From assembly GCA_007693385.1 (NCBI GenBank), contig REDR01000028.1:62001-126000 (forward strand): a stretch of DNA of 64,000 nucleotides. The letters run 5' to 3'. Positions within the stretch are counted from its first letter, which is position 1, and the number at the start of each line of letters is the position of its first letter. Source of the stretch: Anaerolineaceae bacterium (GTDB taxonomy: Bacteria; Chloroflexota; Anaerolineae; Aggregatilineales; Phototrophicaceae). A program made the translations under genes and the position numbers. Shown here piece by piece: positions 27,858-37,959 of this stretch. Below the pieces are notes generated by a model. That model was not told the origin of the DNA. It made no database searches and saw only the letters and a program-made list of their open reading frames with translations.

Positions 27858-28454
27858 TTACAGACGATAAACCGACGGCAGAAGTTCCCGAAAACCTTGC
27901 AAACAACCGCGCAAGGCGGCGCGGGCGCGGCTGATGCGCGACTTGACCGTGCCCAGTTGTACGCCCACCGCCTCCGCGATTTCCTGATAGCTGAAGTCTT
28001 CGACATCGCTCATAATCAGCGCCACACGCTGATCGGCTTGCAGGCCGTCGATGCAAGACTGAATAGCGCGGCTTAATTCGGCGGATTGCGCGGCCTGTTC
28101 CGGCGTCGGCGTCGATTGGTCGGGCAACGGTGCGCCGTCCGCATAATCTTCACTGACCAGATCATCCAGCGCGGTAGCGGGGCGGCGCTTCTCGTAACGC
28201 AGATGGTCATAACAGGTATTGGCGGCAATCCGCATCAACCATGCGCGGAAATTCCCGCCGTTGTACGTCTCAAGACGACGAAACGCCGTGATGAAAGCAT
28301 CCTGCGCGGCATCGGCGGCGCGGGCGGGTTCGCCCATGATGCGATAGGTCAGCGTGTATACTGCGTCCTGATAATTCCGTACCAGCCCGTTGAAGGCTTC
28401 CAGATCACCATTCTGTGCATTTTGAATCAGCGTCTGTTCGTCGGCCATTGACAT
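27858..28454 (-). CDS. ECF RNA polymerase sigma factor (RpoE/SigW-like)
   Basis: This 198-residue protein has sigma region 2 (about 20-90, with AADAAQDAFITAFRRLETYNGG-NFRAWLMRIAANTCYDHLR features) and region 4 (about 135-185, with ADQRVALIMSDVEDFSYQEIAEAVGVQLGTVKSRISRAR), the standard ECF layout. An AGGG is 5 nt before the first ATG (28454); a second ATG is 6 nt further. The product should direct RNA polymerase to a stress or envelope regulon. Its partner anti-sigma gene is immediately downstream. Confidence 0.93.
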   Translation of the reverse strand: MSMADEQTLIQNAQNGDLEAFNGLVRNYQDAVYTLTYRIMGEPARAADAAQDAFITAFRRLETYNGGNFRAWLMRIAANTCYDHLRYEKRRPATALDDLVSEDYADGAPLPDQSTPTPEQAAQSAELSRAIQSCIDGLQADQRVALIMSDVEDFSYQEIAEAVGVQLGTVKSRISRARAALRGCLQGFRELLPSVYRL

Positions 28455-28545
28455 TTATGCCCTGCGTGGGTAAGATGTTCAGCAGATAATCATACCACAA
28501 TCCGCCGCCAAAATCGCGTGCTGGATGCCGTATAAAACATAAAAC

Positions 28546-28626
28546 GCCGAGATGGTGGAATGGTATACACGGATGTCTCAAACACATCTGCCTTCGGGCT
28601 TGTGGGTTCGAATCCCACTCTCGGCA
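28546..28626 (+). tRNA. tRNA-Leu (CAA)
   Basis: An 81-nt tRNA with a short variable arm hairpin. The acceptor stem is GCCGAGA/TCTCGGC. The anticodon arm is GATGT, loop CTCAAAC, ACATC, giving anticodon CAA. The variable arm includes TGCCTTCGGGCT. The T arm is GTGGG, TTCGAAT, CCCAC, and the discriminator is A. CCA is not encoded. Confidence 0.96.
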
Positions 28627-28629
28627 TGA

Positions 28630-28661
28630 AAAAAGACAGGCCAGCGCTGGCCTGTCTTTTT
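28630..28661. terminator. Bidirectional terminator between tRNA-Leu and sat-cysC
   Basis: A perfect 32-bp palindrome: AAAAAGACAGGCCAGC (28630-28645) mirrored by 28646-28661 ending in TTTTT. With A runs on one side and T runs on the other it works on both strands, ending tRNA-Leu (+) and the sulfate adenylyltransferase gene (-). Confidence 0.93.
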
Positions 28662-28684
28662 GATTCACCCGTTGCAGATCACCA

Positions 28685-30409
28685 CTAGGTAATCGCGGTC
28701 AGCGCCCGCGCTTCGATCAACAGGCCGCGTTCCAGCAACAGCTTAACGATGCGCTCGGCGTTCTGGCGCGGCGTACAGCGCACGGTATCCAGCACGATCT
28801 CCGCATTGGGTGGCGCTTCATACGGATCATCAATGCCGGTGAACCCTTTGATCTCGCCGCGCCGCGCCTTCGCGTACATGCCTTTGATGTCGCGCTCCTC
28901 GCATACTTCAAGCGGCGTATCGACGAACACCTCAACGAACGCGCCATCGCGCATCATGCCGCGCACCTCGTTGCGCGTGGCGGTATACGGGCTGACCGCC
29001 GCGCAGACCGCTACGCCGCCATGCCGCACCACCTCCGCCGCCACAAACCCGATGCGGCGAATGTTGGTGTCGCGGTCTTCTTTGCTGAATCCCAGCCCTT
29101 TCGATAGATGCGTGCGGACGACATCGCCATCCAGCATCGTGACCTGACGGCCATACTCCAAGATCAACGTAATCAGCAATTCGGCGGTGGTCGATTTGCC
29201 CGATCCACTCAAGCCGGTGAACCAGATGCACACGCCCTGACGATGGCGCGGCGGATGCGCCTCCGCGAGAATCGACGCCACCTCCGGACGGCTGAACCAG
29301 TCCGGCAGAAGACGCCCCGCCGCCAGATACTCGTCTCGAACCTGCGTGCCGCTAATGTTCAGCGTGCGCTGGCCGTTGAGCCTGTCGGATTCTTCATAGC
29401 GGCCTTCATCCGGCAGATAGGATAGCATCTTAAACGGCACCATCTTGACGCCTAGCTCGGCCTCGTGTTCGCGCAGAAGTTCCTGCGCGTCATACGGCCC
29501 ATAAATCGGCTGGCCGTGACTGTCGTTGCCCGGCCCGGCATGGTCACGCCCGACGATCAAGTGATTCGCGCCGTAATTGCGGCGGATGATCGCGTGCCAT
29601 AACGCCTCACGCGGGCCGCCCATCCGCATCGCCAACGGCAACAGCGACAGCACGATGCGGTCTGGTTCGTAGTATTTTTCGGCCAGCGCCTTGTAGGTGC
29701 GAACCCGCGTGTAATGATCCACATCGCCCGGCTTGGTCATGCCGACCACCGGATGCAACAGCAAAACGCCGTCCACCGCAGACGCCGCCCGCTTGGTCAG
29801 TTCTTCGTGGACGCGGTGCATCGGGTTGCGCGTCTGGAAGGCGACCACGTTCGCCCGTCCGCTAGCTTCCAGCAAGGCGCGAGTCTCGGCGGGGGTGCGA
29901 CGCAGATCGAGAAAGTCGAAGTATTGCGGCGTCTGCAACACGCGCAACGCGCCAGACAGGTTGACACGCCCCCAGCGTGCCATCTCCGCCACGATGGGAT
30001 GCGCCGCATCCGTCGTGCCAAACGCCTTCCGCGCCATCTCCTCCCGATCCCATTCGTACATCTCATCAATCCGCATGATCGCCAGCAGGTTATTGCGGCG
30101 GTCACGCAGGGCGATCTCCGCGCCGATTTGCATGTCGGGCGTCGGCTCAACCGGTAGCGTAATCGGCATAGGAAACAGCGTGCCGTCACTCAACCGCATA
30201 TCATCCAGCACGCGCCGATAGTCGGCTTCACCCATGAAGCGATCAAGCGGCGAAAAACCGCCGACGGCCAGCAATTCGAGATCGCAAATCTGGCGCTCGC
30301 TCAGTTGGCAAGATGGCAACGTGGCGGCGTGTGTTCTAGCGACTTCCAGTTCATCCGGCGCGACGCGCAGATCAACCAGCCGCCCCCCATACGGTGTAAT
30401 CAATTGCAT
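28685..30409 (-). CDS. sat-cysC: Bifunctional sulfate adenylyltransferase / adenylylsulfate kinase
   Basis: This 574-residue protein activates sulfate in two steps: sulfate plus ATP to APS (N-terminal ATP sulfurylase), then APS to PAPS (C-terminal APS kinase). The sulfurylase part (about 1-385) shows QTRNPMHRVHEEL (the HxxH motif) and GRDHAGPGND. The kinase part (about 392-574) has the P-loop GLSGSGKST, the DGDVVRTHLSKGLGFSKEDR motif and IKGMYAKARRGEIKGFTGIDDPYE. The order sulfurylase then kinase is known from some bacterial fusion enzymes. PAPS could feed assimilatory reduction or sulfotransferases; neither is encoded nearby. A GGGGA about 8 nt before the ATG supports the start. Confidence 0.95.
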   Translation of the reverse strand: MQLITPYGGRLVDLRVAPDELEVARTHAATLPSCQLSERQICDLELLAVGGFSPLDRFMGEADYRRVLDDMRLSDGTLFPMPITLPVEPTPDMQIGAEIALRDRRNNLLAIMRIDEMYEWDREEMARKAFGTTDAAHPIVAEMARWGRVNLSGALRVLQTPQYFDFLDLRRTPAETRALLEASGRANVVAFQTRNPMHRVHEELTKRAASAVDGVLLLHPVVGMTKPGDVDHYTRVRTYKALAEKYYEPDRIVLSLLPLAMRMGGPREALWHAIIRRNYGANHLIVGRDHAGPGNDSHGQPIYGPYDAQELLREHEAELGVKMVPFKMLSYLPDEGRYEESDRLNGQRTLNISGTQVRDEYLAAGRLLPDWFSRPEVASILAEAHPPRHRQGVCIWFTGLSGSGKSTTAELLITLILEYGRQVTMLDGDVVRTHLSKGLGFSKEDRDTNIRRIGFVAAEVVRHGGVAVCAAVSPYTATRNEVRGMMRDGAFVEVFVDTPLEVCEERDIKGMYAKARRGEIKGFTGIDDPYEAPPNAEIVLDTVRCTPRQNAERIVKLLLERGLLIEARALTAIT

Positions 30410-30472
30410 GAATCATGTCCCCCTATAGACGATTATTCGTTATTTCACGGGCGCATCGTCGTTTTTGTGGGA

Positions 30473-30488
30473 GCGCAACGCATTGCGC
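30473..30488. repeat. Dispersed palindrome, GCGCAA family
   Basis: GCGCAACG followed by CATTGCGC, nearly perfect (GCGCAA/TTGCGC arms), in the gap upstream of sat-cysC. Confidence 0.55.
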
Positions 30489-30560
30489 CCGCCGACTGCA
30501 CCCGATTGTATGGAGATTAGGATAGGCCGAATCGCGGCAATTGTGAATAGTTGAACAATC

Positions 30561-30587
30561 AAAAAGGGGCGTAGCACGCTACGCCCC
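30561..30587 (-). terminator. Terminator of the PPC-repeat protein gene, built from a dispersed palindrome
   Basis: GGGGCGTAGC (30566-30575) and GCTACGCCCC (30578-30587) pair perfectly around a 2-nt loop. On the minus strand the stem is followed by TTTTT, 35 bp after the stop at 30623. It is a perfect member of the GGGGCGTAGC repeat family. Confidence 0.85.
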
Positions 30588-30622
30588 CCGTTATTACTAT
30601 GGATGCTACGCGGTATCCAGCG

Positions 30623-33052
30623 TTACGGTATGGTAGCGCCGATGATGTCGCGCACCAGCGCATCATGGCTGGAGAAGTCATCGTTCGGGCCGAACTGCAC
30701 CGCGAACGCGATTAACACGCCATCAATCGAAGCCGCGATCAAGGCCGCATCTTGCGGCGCGAAGCCGCCGTCGATGATCGTCAGCGCGGCGGAGATGCTG
30801 TCACTGACTTCATAGGCCATGACATCACCCGCCGATTCCAGCAAGGCGGCGAACGCGGTCAGCGTCAGCACCGGATCATTCACGTCATAATCCATGAACA
30901 TGGCGAACTCTTCGTCGATCACGAATATCGTCACGCCGACTTCACCATCAACCAGCGTGCCGAAGCCGTCCGCATCGCGCAGGATGCTGAGTGTCGCGGA
31001 GTCAGTCGCCAGCAGAATCTCTTCGCCCTGCGTGTCCGCCATCCAACCATCGGGCACCGGCGCTTGCATACCGGATTCACCCACCACAAAATCGCTGAAT
31101 GCGGTGTCGGTGGTCGCAGTGGTTTCCGGCGGACGCGGCACGAAGCCGGTGCGTCCACTACCCGCCGCTTCTTCCTCTTCTTCTTCTATCACGACGGCTA
31201 CACTATCACCGTATAGCGGCACACCTTCGTACAGCACACCGCTCAGGATGTCGGCCACGATGTCGGCGTAATCGTCGAAGGCGTCGCCCCGACCATATTG
31301 CACCGCCCACAACACGAAGCCATTCGGGAATTCAGTCGCCAGCAAGACGGCGTTTTCCGGCACATCCTCACCGGCATCGGCGAAGTAGATCGCCGCCGGA
31401 AAATCAACCAGATCGAACGTATCTTGCACGCCGGTCAAACCGGAAAGCACGGTGAACTCGTTCAGAAGATCAGCCGGATTATCCGATGTCAGACCTTCCA
31501 TCTGCAACACATCGAACGATAACGGCCAGAAGCTAACGCCCACCTGCCCGCTTGCTGGCACGCCCATGAACTCATCACGCACCAGTTCCAGCGTCGCTTG
31601 ATTGCTGGCGATATAGCCCAGATCGAACATGACATCAGCCGCCCAACCTTCAGGAACACCCACCGAGAATCCGTCAACGCCGATGGTATCGCCTTCCGGC
31701 AGTGGGGGCGGCTCAAGCGGCGGCGCTAGCACCGGCAGATCGAACACCGACTCGCCCTGATATTGCTTGGTCGATACGATGTCGATGATGACATCGCTGT
31801 AATCCGAGAACGGATCGTCCCCGCCGTAACGCGCCGACCACAACACGAAGCCATCAGGATATTCGGTCAGCATCACCACCGTGTTTCGCAGTTCGCCATC
31901 GGACGGCAAGACAAAGGCGAACATAATCTGAACGTTGCCATCATCGAACGGCTCAATGCTGGCGTTCAATTCCAGCAATTCGAGCAGTTCCGGCATCATC
32001 TGATCTAGCGGCAAATCCGGCAAACCGATAGAAGCCTGCAACATCGGCGAAAGCACGATGAAGCTCATGCCGAGATCACCATCAGGCGGTATCCGTTCTA
32101 TTTGATTGTTCACCATGATGTCGCGTGCCGCCGCGCTAGTGGCGAAGAACACACTCTCACCGGTATTCAACGTCACCCAATCCGACGGGATTTCGACATC
32201 AATGCCGTTATAGCCGAAGCGGACGAAATCGCCGGTGGGGGTGACATCAGCGCGATGTTCCGCCGTCTCCAACGAGAGCGTATAACCGCCCGTGCCCAGA
32301 CTGCCCCAGCGCGACGCGCCGATCAAGTACGTGCCATCCTGCGGGATGACGTAACCGACGATCTGCGAATTCAACCGGCCAATGCTGGAGTCTAGCGCGT
32401 CGTCATTGCGTGCTAGCTCGATGCCAATCGCATCATACAGATAAAGATAGGTGTCAAGCTGGTTCATGTCATCCGCGATCATGGTGATCGTCACCGTGTC
32501 GCCCGCCTGCGCTTCAAATGCGTACAGTTGCTCGTCCTGTCCGTCGGTGATCTCGCCGCGCACGGAGTCGCCATAGTTCAGCGTGCCGACCACCCGCGCA
32601 TCACTCGACGGATCAATCGGCTCCAGTGGTTGGGCCAATTCCAGCGTCAGCGCAAAATCGCCGTTCCCCCGCGTGCCCCAATGTGAGGCGCGGATGACGT
32701 ATTGATCGGTGGCAGGCAACACGAAGCGGTCAATCTGCGAATTCAAGCCAAGCGTTCCGCCCGCCGCGTCATCATTGCGTATCAGTTCCGTCTCGCCGTC
32801 CGCCTCATATAGATACAGGTACGGGTCTAACGTGCTGGTATCGTCGGCGATCATGGTGATGATTACCGCGTCACCCGCCTCGCCGAAAAAGGTGTAATAG
32901 ATGGAAGACTTGCCTTCGGACTCGGCGAGTGTTCCGCGCACCGTGTCCCCGTAGCTGATAGTCGTGGCATCCTCGACCTGTGCCGCGACGGGCAAGATCG
33001 ACCACAACATCAGCAGAACCAAAGATAAAAGCCCTACCGCTTTGTGTTTCAT
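30623..33052 (-). CDS. Secreted protein with two PPC domains and three related C-terminal modules
   Basis: This 809-residue protein has a signal peptide (about 1-25). Residues about 30-245 hold two pre-peptidase C-terminal (PPC) type beta domains with matching motifs (GDTVRGTL / GDSVRGEI, VIITMIADD / VTITMIADD, DPYLYLYEADG / DTYLYLYDAIG). The rest contains three diverged modules of about 150-170 residues, each starting with a motif like VEIPSDW, VGVPEGW or APVPDGW and ending in FVLWSARYG, FVLWAVQYG or LIAFAVQFG. They recall PsbP-like or stress-type extracellular folds, but this is not certain. An acidic linker (EEEEEE) precedes the third. No catalytic residues were recognised. It is transcribed alone, with a terminator at its end and a GGAAG before the ATG. 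Confidence 0.8.
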   Translation of the reverse strand: MKHKAVGLLSLVLLMLWSILPVAAQVEDATTISYGDTVRGTLAESEGKSSIYYTFFGEAGDAVIITMIADDTSTLDPYLYLYEADGETELIRNDDAAGGTLGLNSQIDRFVLPATDQYVIRASHWGTRGNGDFALTLELAQPLEPIDPSSDARVVGTLNYGDSVRGEITDGQDEQLYAFEAQAGDTVTITMIADDMNQLDTYLYLYDAIGIELARNDDALDSSIGRLNSQIVGYVIPQDGTYLIGASRWGSLGTGGYTLSLETAEHRADVTPTGDFVRFGYNGIDVEIPSDWVTLNTGESVFFATSAAARDIMVNNQIERIPPDGDLGMSFIVLSPMLQASIGLPDLPLDQMMPELLELLELNASIEPFDDGNVQIMFAFVLPSDGELRNTVVMLTEYPDGFVLWSARYGGDDPFSDYSDVIIDIVSTKQYQGESVFDLPVLAPPLEPPPLPEGDTIGVDGFSVGVPEGWAADVMFDLGYIASNQATLELVRDEFMGVPASGQVGVSFWPLSFDVLQMEGLTSDNPADLLNEFTVLSGLTGVQDTFDLVDFPAAIYFADAGEDVPENAVLLATEFPNGFVLWAVQYGRGDAFDDYADIVADILSGVLYEGVPLYGDSVAVVIEEEEEEAAGSGRTGFVPRPPETTATTDTAFSDFVVGESGMQAPVPDGWMADTQGEEILLATDSATLSILRDADGFGTLVDGEVGVTIFVIDEEFAMFMDYDVNDPVLTLTAFAALLESAGDVMAYEVSDSISAALTIIDGGFAPQDAALIAASIDGVLIAFAVQFGPNDDFSSHDALVRDIIGATIP

Positions 33053-33310
33053 TACTGCTTCCTTTCATCCTGAGATAATCAACAGGTCACCATAAGCGCA
33101 TCTACGCCAACGTATGATGCGCCGCTAGCCACCCGCGAATGTGGCGGAAAGCGTTCTAGGCAACGTCTCATATATACAGCATAAACCAAAAACGCGCACA
33201 GCGCACACCGGGACGCGGCGGGATCAGGGCGCGATTCCGTAGGGGCATAGCAGGCTACGCCCCTTTTTTGAAAAACATCACACGGTCAATCAGCGCTCTA
33301 CATCCCGCGC
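33053..33310. other. Intergenic region with one dispersed palindrome
   Basis: No gene was seen. It contains the palindrome at 33242-33263 and is otherwise featureless to the eye. Confidence 0.5.
33242..33269. repeat. Dispersed palindrome, GGGGCGTAGC family, with plus-strand T run
   Basis: GGGGCATAGC (33242-33251) and GCTACGCCCC (33254-33263) pair with one mismatch and a 2-nt loop, and TTTTTT follows on the plus strand. Both flanking genes are on the minus strand, so the T run points the wrong way for them. This suggests that the element is a repeat first and a terminator only by chance. Confidence 0.7.
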
Positions 33311-34738
33311 CTACTGCATCGCGGCGCGGAGCGTCGCGCACGCCGGACAACTACCATCCGGGCGCACAATGGCGAATCCGGCCATCGGGTCCGCGCCGTA
33401 ATTGGTGAAATCAACATTCCACACGATAATCATGCGAATATCGCCGCGCTGACGGGCGATGCGAACCGCGCTATTCAGATATTCCGCTTGATCCTGCACC
33501 GTCATATTGGCCGCCCACTCGAAGCCCGGCGGCAACGGCCCGAAGCCCTCACCGGTCAGATAACCGAGTTCGGTGAAGCATAGCGGCCTGTTGCCGACGA
33601 TGCTCCGGTACGTGTCGATCATCCCCAGATAGTAACGCGAATAGTGGCCGCTGTTGCCGCGTGGATCGCCACTACGCGCCGACGGTGGCAGGATGCCTTC
33701 GTTGTAGTGAATGCCGACGCAATCCAGCACATTACCCGCGCCCGCCGCCATCATCTCCCGCACGAAGCGGTCATCGTTCATCACCCGCGCCACGCCGAAC
33801 GCGCCTTCCGCGCCAGTGGGGGCGGGGGCGGCGCTGATGACCAGCACATTCGGGTTCGCCGCTTTGATGGCGTTATACGAAGCGCGGAGCATCTCGGTAT
33901 AGTTCGCGCCGCTGATCTGTCCCTGCGGCCATTCGCGGTCAATGTTCGGCTCGTTCCATACTTCGATGGCGTCCGGGCCGAGCGCGGCCACGCCACCCAA
34001 AAACGTCGCAAACTCCTGTATGTACTGGGCACGATTCTGCCCGAGTTCCGCCGGATTGCCGACCACGCCCAGCAGAATCTTGAAGCCAGCGCCCTGCGCC
34101 TGCTCGATGATGCCGCGTGCGATCTCTGGACTTTGCCCGCGATTCCAGCGCACCTGCCGCTTGACCCACGTCATGCCGCTATTACGCATCAGATCGGGGT
34201 AGGCGAAGCTCTGCACGTGGCCGCCTAGCTCAAAACCACCGGCAATCGGTGATGTTGGCGGCGGTTGGGGCGCGGGTGGAACTGGCAGGGTTGATCCGGG
34301 CGGCGGTGCATCACCGGAGATGACCAGCCGTTGCCCGACGAAGATCAGGTTCACGTTGGCGATGCCGTTGGCCTGCGCGATGACCGCCACGCTGGTATTA
34401 AAGCGGCGGGCGATATTGCCCAGCGTATCGCCCCGCACGACGGTATAGGTCGTCTGTTGTGGCGGCGCGTCCGGTGGCGGCGGTGGCGGTGGCGGTGGCG
34501 CGTCGCCGGTTGGTATCGCTAATTGCTGGCCGGGAAAGATCAAATTCACATTGCTGATGCCGTTGGCCTGTGCGATGGCCTGTATGCTGACTCCGTAGCG
34601 CACCGAGATGCGATACAGATTTTCGCCGCGCTGGACGACGTGTACGGTTTGGCCGTCTTCCTGTTCCTGTGCGCTGACCCACGTACTAAAGCTCAACGTG
34701 AGCGTCATCAAGAAGACCAGCAGAATAATTCGGCGCAT
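33311..34738 (-). CDS. Secreted glycoside hydrolase-like protein with two LysM domains
   Basis: The frame opens at 34816, but the ATG at 34738 has AAAGGAAG just upstream and starts a clear signal peptide (about 1-23), giving 475 residues. Two LysM domains follow (about 30-77 and 97-141), separated by an all-Pro linker and followed by another Pro-rich linker. Both carry the same QANGI-NVNLIF-GQ motif. Residues about 168-475 form a TIM-barrel glycosidase of the clan GH-A type, with EVWNEPN holding the likely acid/base Glu263 and LCFTELGY holding the likely nucleophile Glu390. The C-terminus carries two Cys (CPAC). It probably cuts or remodels a polysaccharide while bound to the wall. The exact GH family and substrate are unknown. 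Confidence 0.86.
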   Translation of the reverse strand: MRRIILLVFLMTLTLSFSTWVSAQEQEDGQTVHVVQRGENLYRISVRYGVSIQAIAQANGISNVNLIFPGQQLAIPTGDAPPPPPPPPPDAPPQQTTYTVVRGDTLGNIARRFNTSVAVIAQANGIANVNLIFVGQRLVISGDAPPPGSTLPVPPAPQPPPTSPIAGGFELGGHVQSFAYPDLMRNSGMTWVKRQVRWNRGQSPEIARGIIEQAQGAGFKILLGVVGNPAELGQNRAQYIQEFATFLGGVAALGPDAIEVWNEPNIDREWPQGQISGANYTEMLRASYNAIKAANPNVLVISAAPAPTGAEGAFGVARVMNDDRFVREMMAAGAGNVLDCVGIHYNEGILPPSARSGDPRGNSGHYSRYYLGMIDTYRSIVGNRPLCFTELGYLTGEGFGPLPPGFEWAANMTVQDQAEYLNSAVRIARQRGDIRMIIVWNVDFTNYGADPMAGFAIVRPDGSCPACATLRAAMQ

Positions 34739-34995
34739 GATGCTTCCTTTCGTCAATCGGTGGCTATTAAGGCTTTTTGTTAGTTTAGCATAGGGTGAAA
34801 AATCGCGCTCATTCATTACCCTACGCTTTGTACAATATAGCGCGGATTCGACGCTTTACGGCCTGATTTTGTCAGTTTTTGCTACTTTTTATCGCCTGAT
34901 TTTAGTCAGTTTTTCCGCATAACGTGTCGCACTATTTTTTATATTATATGGTGTGTGTTGCTGAATTGGTAAAAGTGACTAAATGGAGTACATCA
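34739..34995 (+). promoter_or_regulatory. glnA upstream region with tandem operator-like repeats
   Basis: The gap between the LysM glycosidase and glnA holds two direct repeats (34861-34880 and 34894-34914), exactly 33 bp apart. Further down is an A/T-rich stretch with TATTAT (34942-34947), which may be the -10 box. The upstream frame through this stretch (from 34924) is not considered coding. Confidence 0.5.
34861..34914 (+). repeat. Two direct repeats of GCCTGATTTT(A)GTCAGTTTTT, 33 bp apart
   Basis: Copies at 34861-34880 and 34894-34914 differ by one inserted A. Each contains CTGA...TCAG inverted arms followed by TTTTT. A 33-bp period equals about three helical turns, as seen for pairs of regulator sites on one DNA face. 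They might instead be two weak hairpin terminators in tandem. Confidence 0.75.
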
Positions 34996-36429
<1,434 letters not shown>

Positions 36430-36473
36430 GCGGCAAAAAACGCAGTAAAATCAACAACAAAGCAAAACCATAA

Positions 36474-36498
36474 GGGCGTAGCGTGCTACGCCCTTTTT
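36474..36498 (+). terminator. glnA terminator, built from a dispersed palindrome
   Basis: GGGCGTAGC (36474-36482) and GCTACGCCC (36485-36493) pair perfectly around a 2-nt loop and are followed by TTTTT. It lies 45 bp after the glnA stop and 30 bp from the convergent CoA-transferase stop. It is a member of the GGGGCGTAGC family. Confidence 0.88.
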
Positions 36499-36528
36499 AC
36501 GTGCAATCGTGTGCTGTGCCCTCTGCCG

Positions 36529-37836
36529 CTATAACGCGCCTTTGAAAACCCGCCCGATGTAATTCTGCTCACGGGCATAAGCCAGCAATTCTTCGCGGAA
36601 ATCCGGATGTGCGATGCTGACCAGACCGTGTACACGCTCCGCGATGCTCCGCCCCCATAGATCAACCGCGCCGTACTCGGTAGCGATGTAATGCACATCG
36701 TAGCGCGTCGTCACCACGCCCGCGCCCGGCTTCAATTGCTTGGCGATACGGCTAATCTTGCCGCCCATCGCGGTACTCGGTAGCGCGATGACGCTCACCC
36801 CGCCCTGACTGCGAACCGCGCCGCGCACAAAATCGAGCTGGCCGCCCGCGCCGGAATAGAACTTCGTGCCGATGCTATCCGCGCACACCTGACCGGTAAT
36901 GTCCACCTCTAGCGCCGAATTGATCGACACCATCTTGTAATTCTGCGCGATGATGTACGGGTCATTGACGTATTCGGTGGGGTGCATCTCGAAGATCGGG
37001 TTATCGTTGACGTAATCATATAGCGCGTGCGTGCCCAATATGAAACCGGCCACCACCTTGCCCGGATGGATGCTCTTCATCGCGTTGGTAATAACGCCGG
37101 ATTCGATCATGTCCATCACACCGTCGGAGAATAGCTCGGTATGCACGCCGAGATTGTTATGATCGCCCAACTGACGCAATACCGCGTCCGGGATGCCGCC
37201 GATGCCTAGCTGTAACGTCGCGCCGTCCGGCACCAGTTCGGCCACATGGCGGGCGATCTGTTGCTGTTCCGGCGATGGCGGCGGTGAGGGCACTTCCGGC
37301 AACGGGTAATCAACTTCAACAACGTAGTCGATCTGGTTGAGATGGATGAAACTATCGCCCAGCGTGCGCGGCATGTTGGGGTTCACCTCCGCGATGACCA
37401 TCCCCGCCGATTCCGCCGCGCTCTTGGTGACGCCGACTTCCACGCCATACGAGCAATAACCGCGTGCATCCGGCGGGCTGACTTGAATCACCGCCACATC
37501 CAGCACCAGACGCCCCTCACGGAATAAGCGCGGAATTTCTGACAGGAAGACCGGCGTAAAATCGGCCAGACCTTCGCTGAGTGCTTTTCGCACGTTCGGC
37601 GCGATGAATAAGCTGTTGATGCGGATGTGTTCTGCCATTTCCGGCGTGATATAGTTGCCCGGCCCCAGCCCTAACAACTGCACGATCTCGACATTTTGCA
37701 ATGTCTCGTAGCGGTCAACCAGCGCTTCCAGAAAGCGTAATGGCGTTGAGCAGTTACCGGTCAAAAAAACGCGCTGACCACTTTTGATGAGGCCAGCCGC
37801 CTGTTCAGCGCTGATCGAGTTATATTTCAAATCCAT
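36529..37836 (-). CDS. Acetyl-CoA hydrolase/transferase family (4-hydroxybutyrate CoA-transferase-like)
   Basis: This 435-residue class I-type CoA-transferase moves CoA between acyl-CoA and a free acid (acetate, butyrate, 4-hydroxybutyrate) or hydrolyses acetyl-CoA. Motifs include LQLGIGGIPDAVLRQL (oxyanion region), HTELFSDG with the likely catalytic Glu, and the late YSGAGGQLDFVRGA...GGVSVIALPST and TRYDVHYIATEYGAVDLWG stretches conserved in this family. It is cytoplasmic. A GGGG lies close before the ATG. No partner genes of a fermentation pathway lie next to it. Confidence 0.9.
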   Translation of the reverse strand: MDLKYNSISAEQAAGLIKSGQRVFLTGNCSTPLRFLEALVDRYETLQNVEIVQLLGLGPGNYITPEMAEHIRINSLFIAPNVRKALSEGLADFTPVFLSEIPRLFREGRLVLDVAVIQVSPPDARGYCSYGVEVGVTKSAAESAGMVIAEVNPNMPRTLGDSFIHLNQIDYVVEVDYPLPEVPSPPPSPEQQQIARHVAELVPDGATLQLGIGGIPDAVLRQLGDHNNLGVHTELFSDGVMDMIESGVITNAMKSIHPGKVVAGFILGTHALYDYVNDNPIFEMHPTEYVNDPYIIAQNYKMVSINSALEVDITGQVCADSIGTKFYSGAGGQLDFVRGAVRSQGGVSVIALPSTAMGGKISRIAKQLKPGAGVVTTRYDVHYIATEYGAVDLWGRSIAERVHGLVSIAHPDFREELLAYAREQNYIGRVFKGAL

Positions 37837-37959
37837 CTTACCCCCTGCGAATAAGGTATCTTCTGATCTGTATACCTACGAAGATACCCCGAATCACGGG
37901 AATCGTAACAGTATCATTTGCTGTACGTCCCTATGTCAAACGTCACGGGATAGCCGGAT

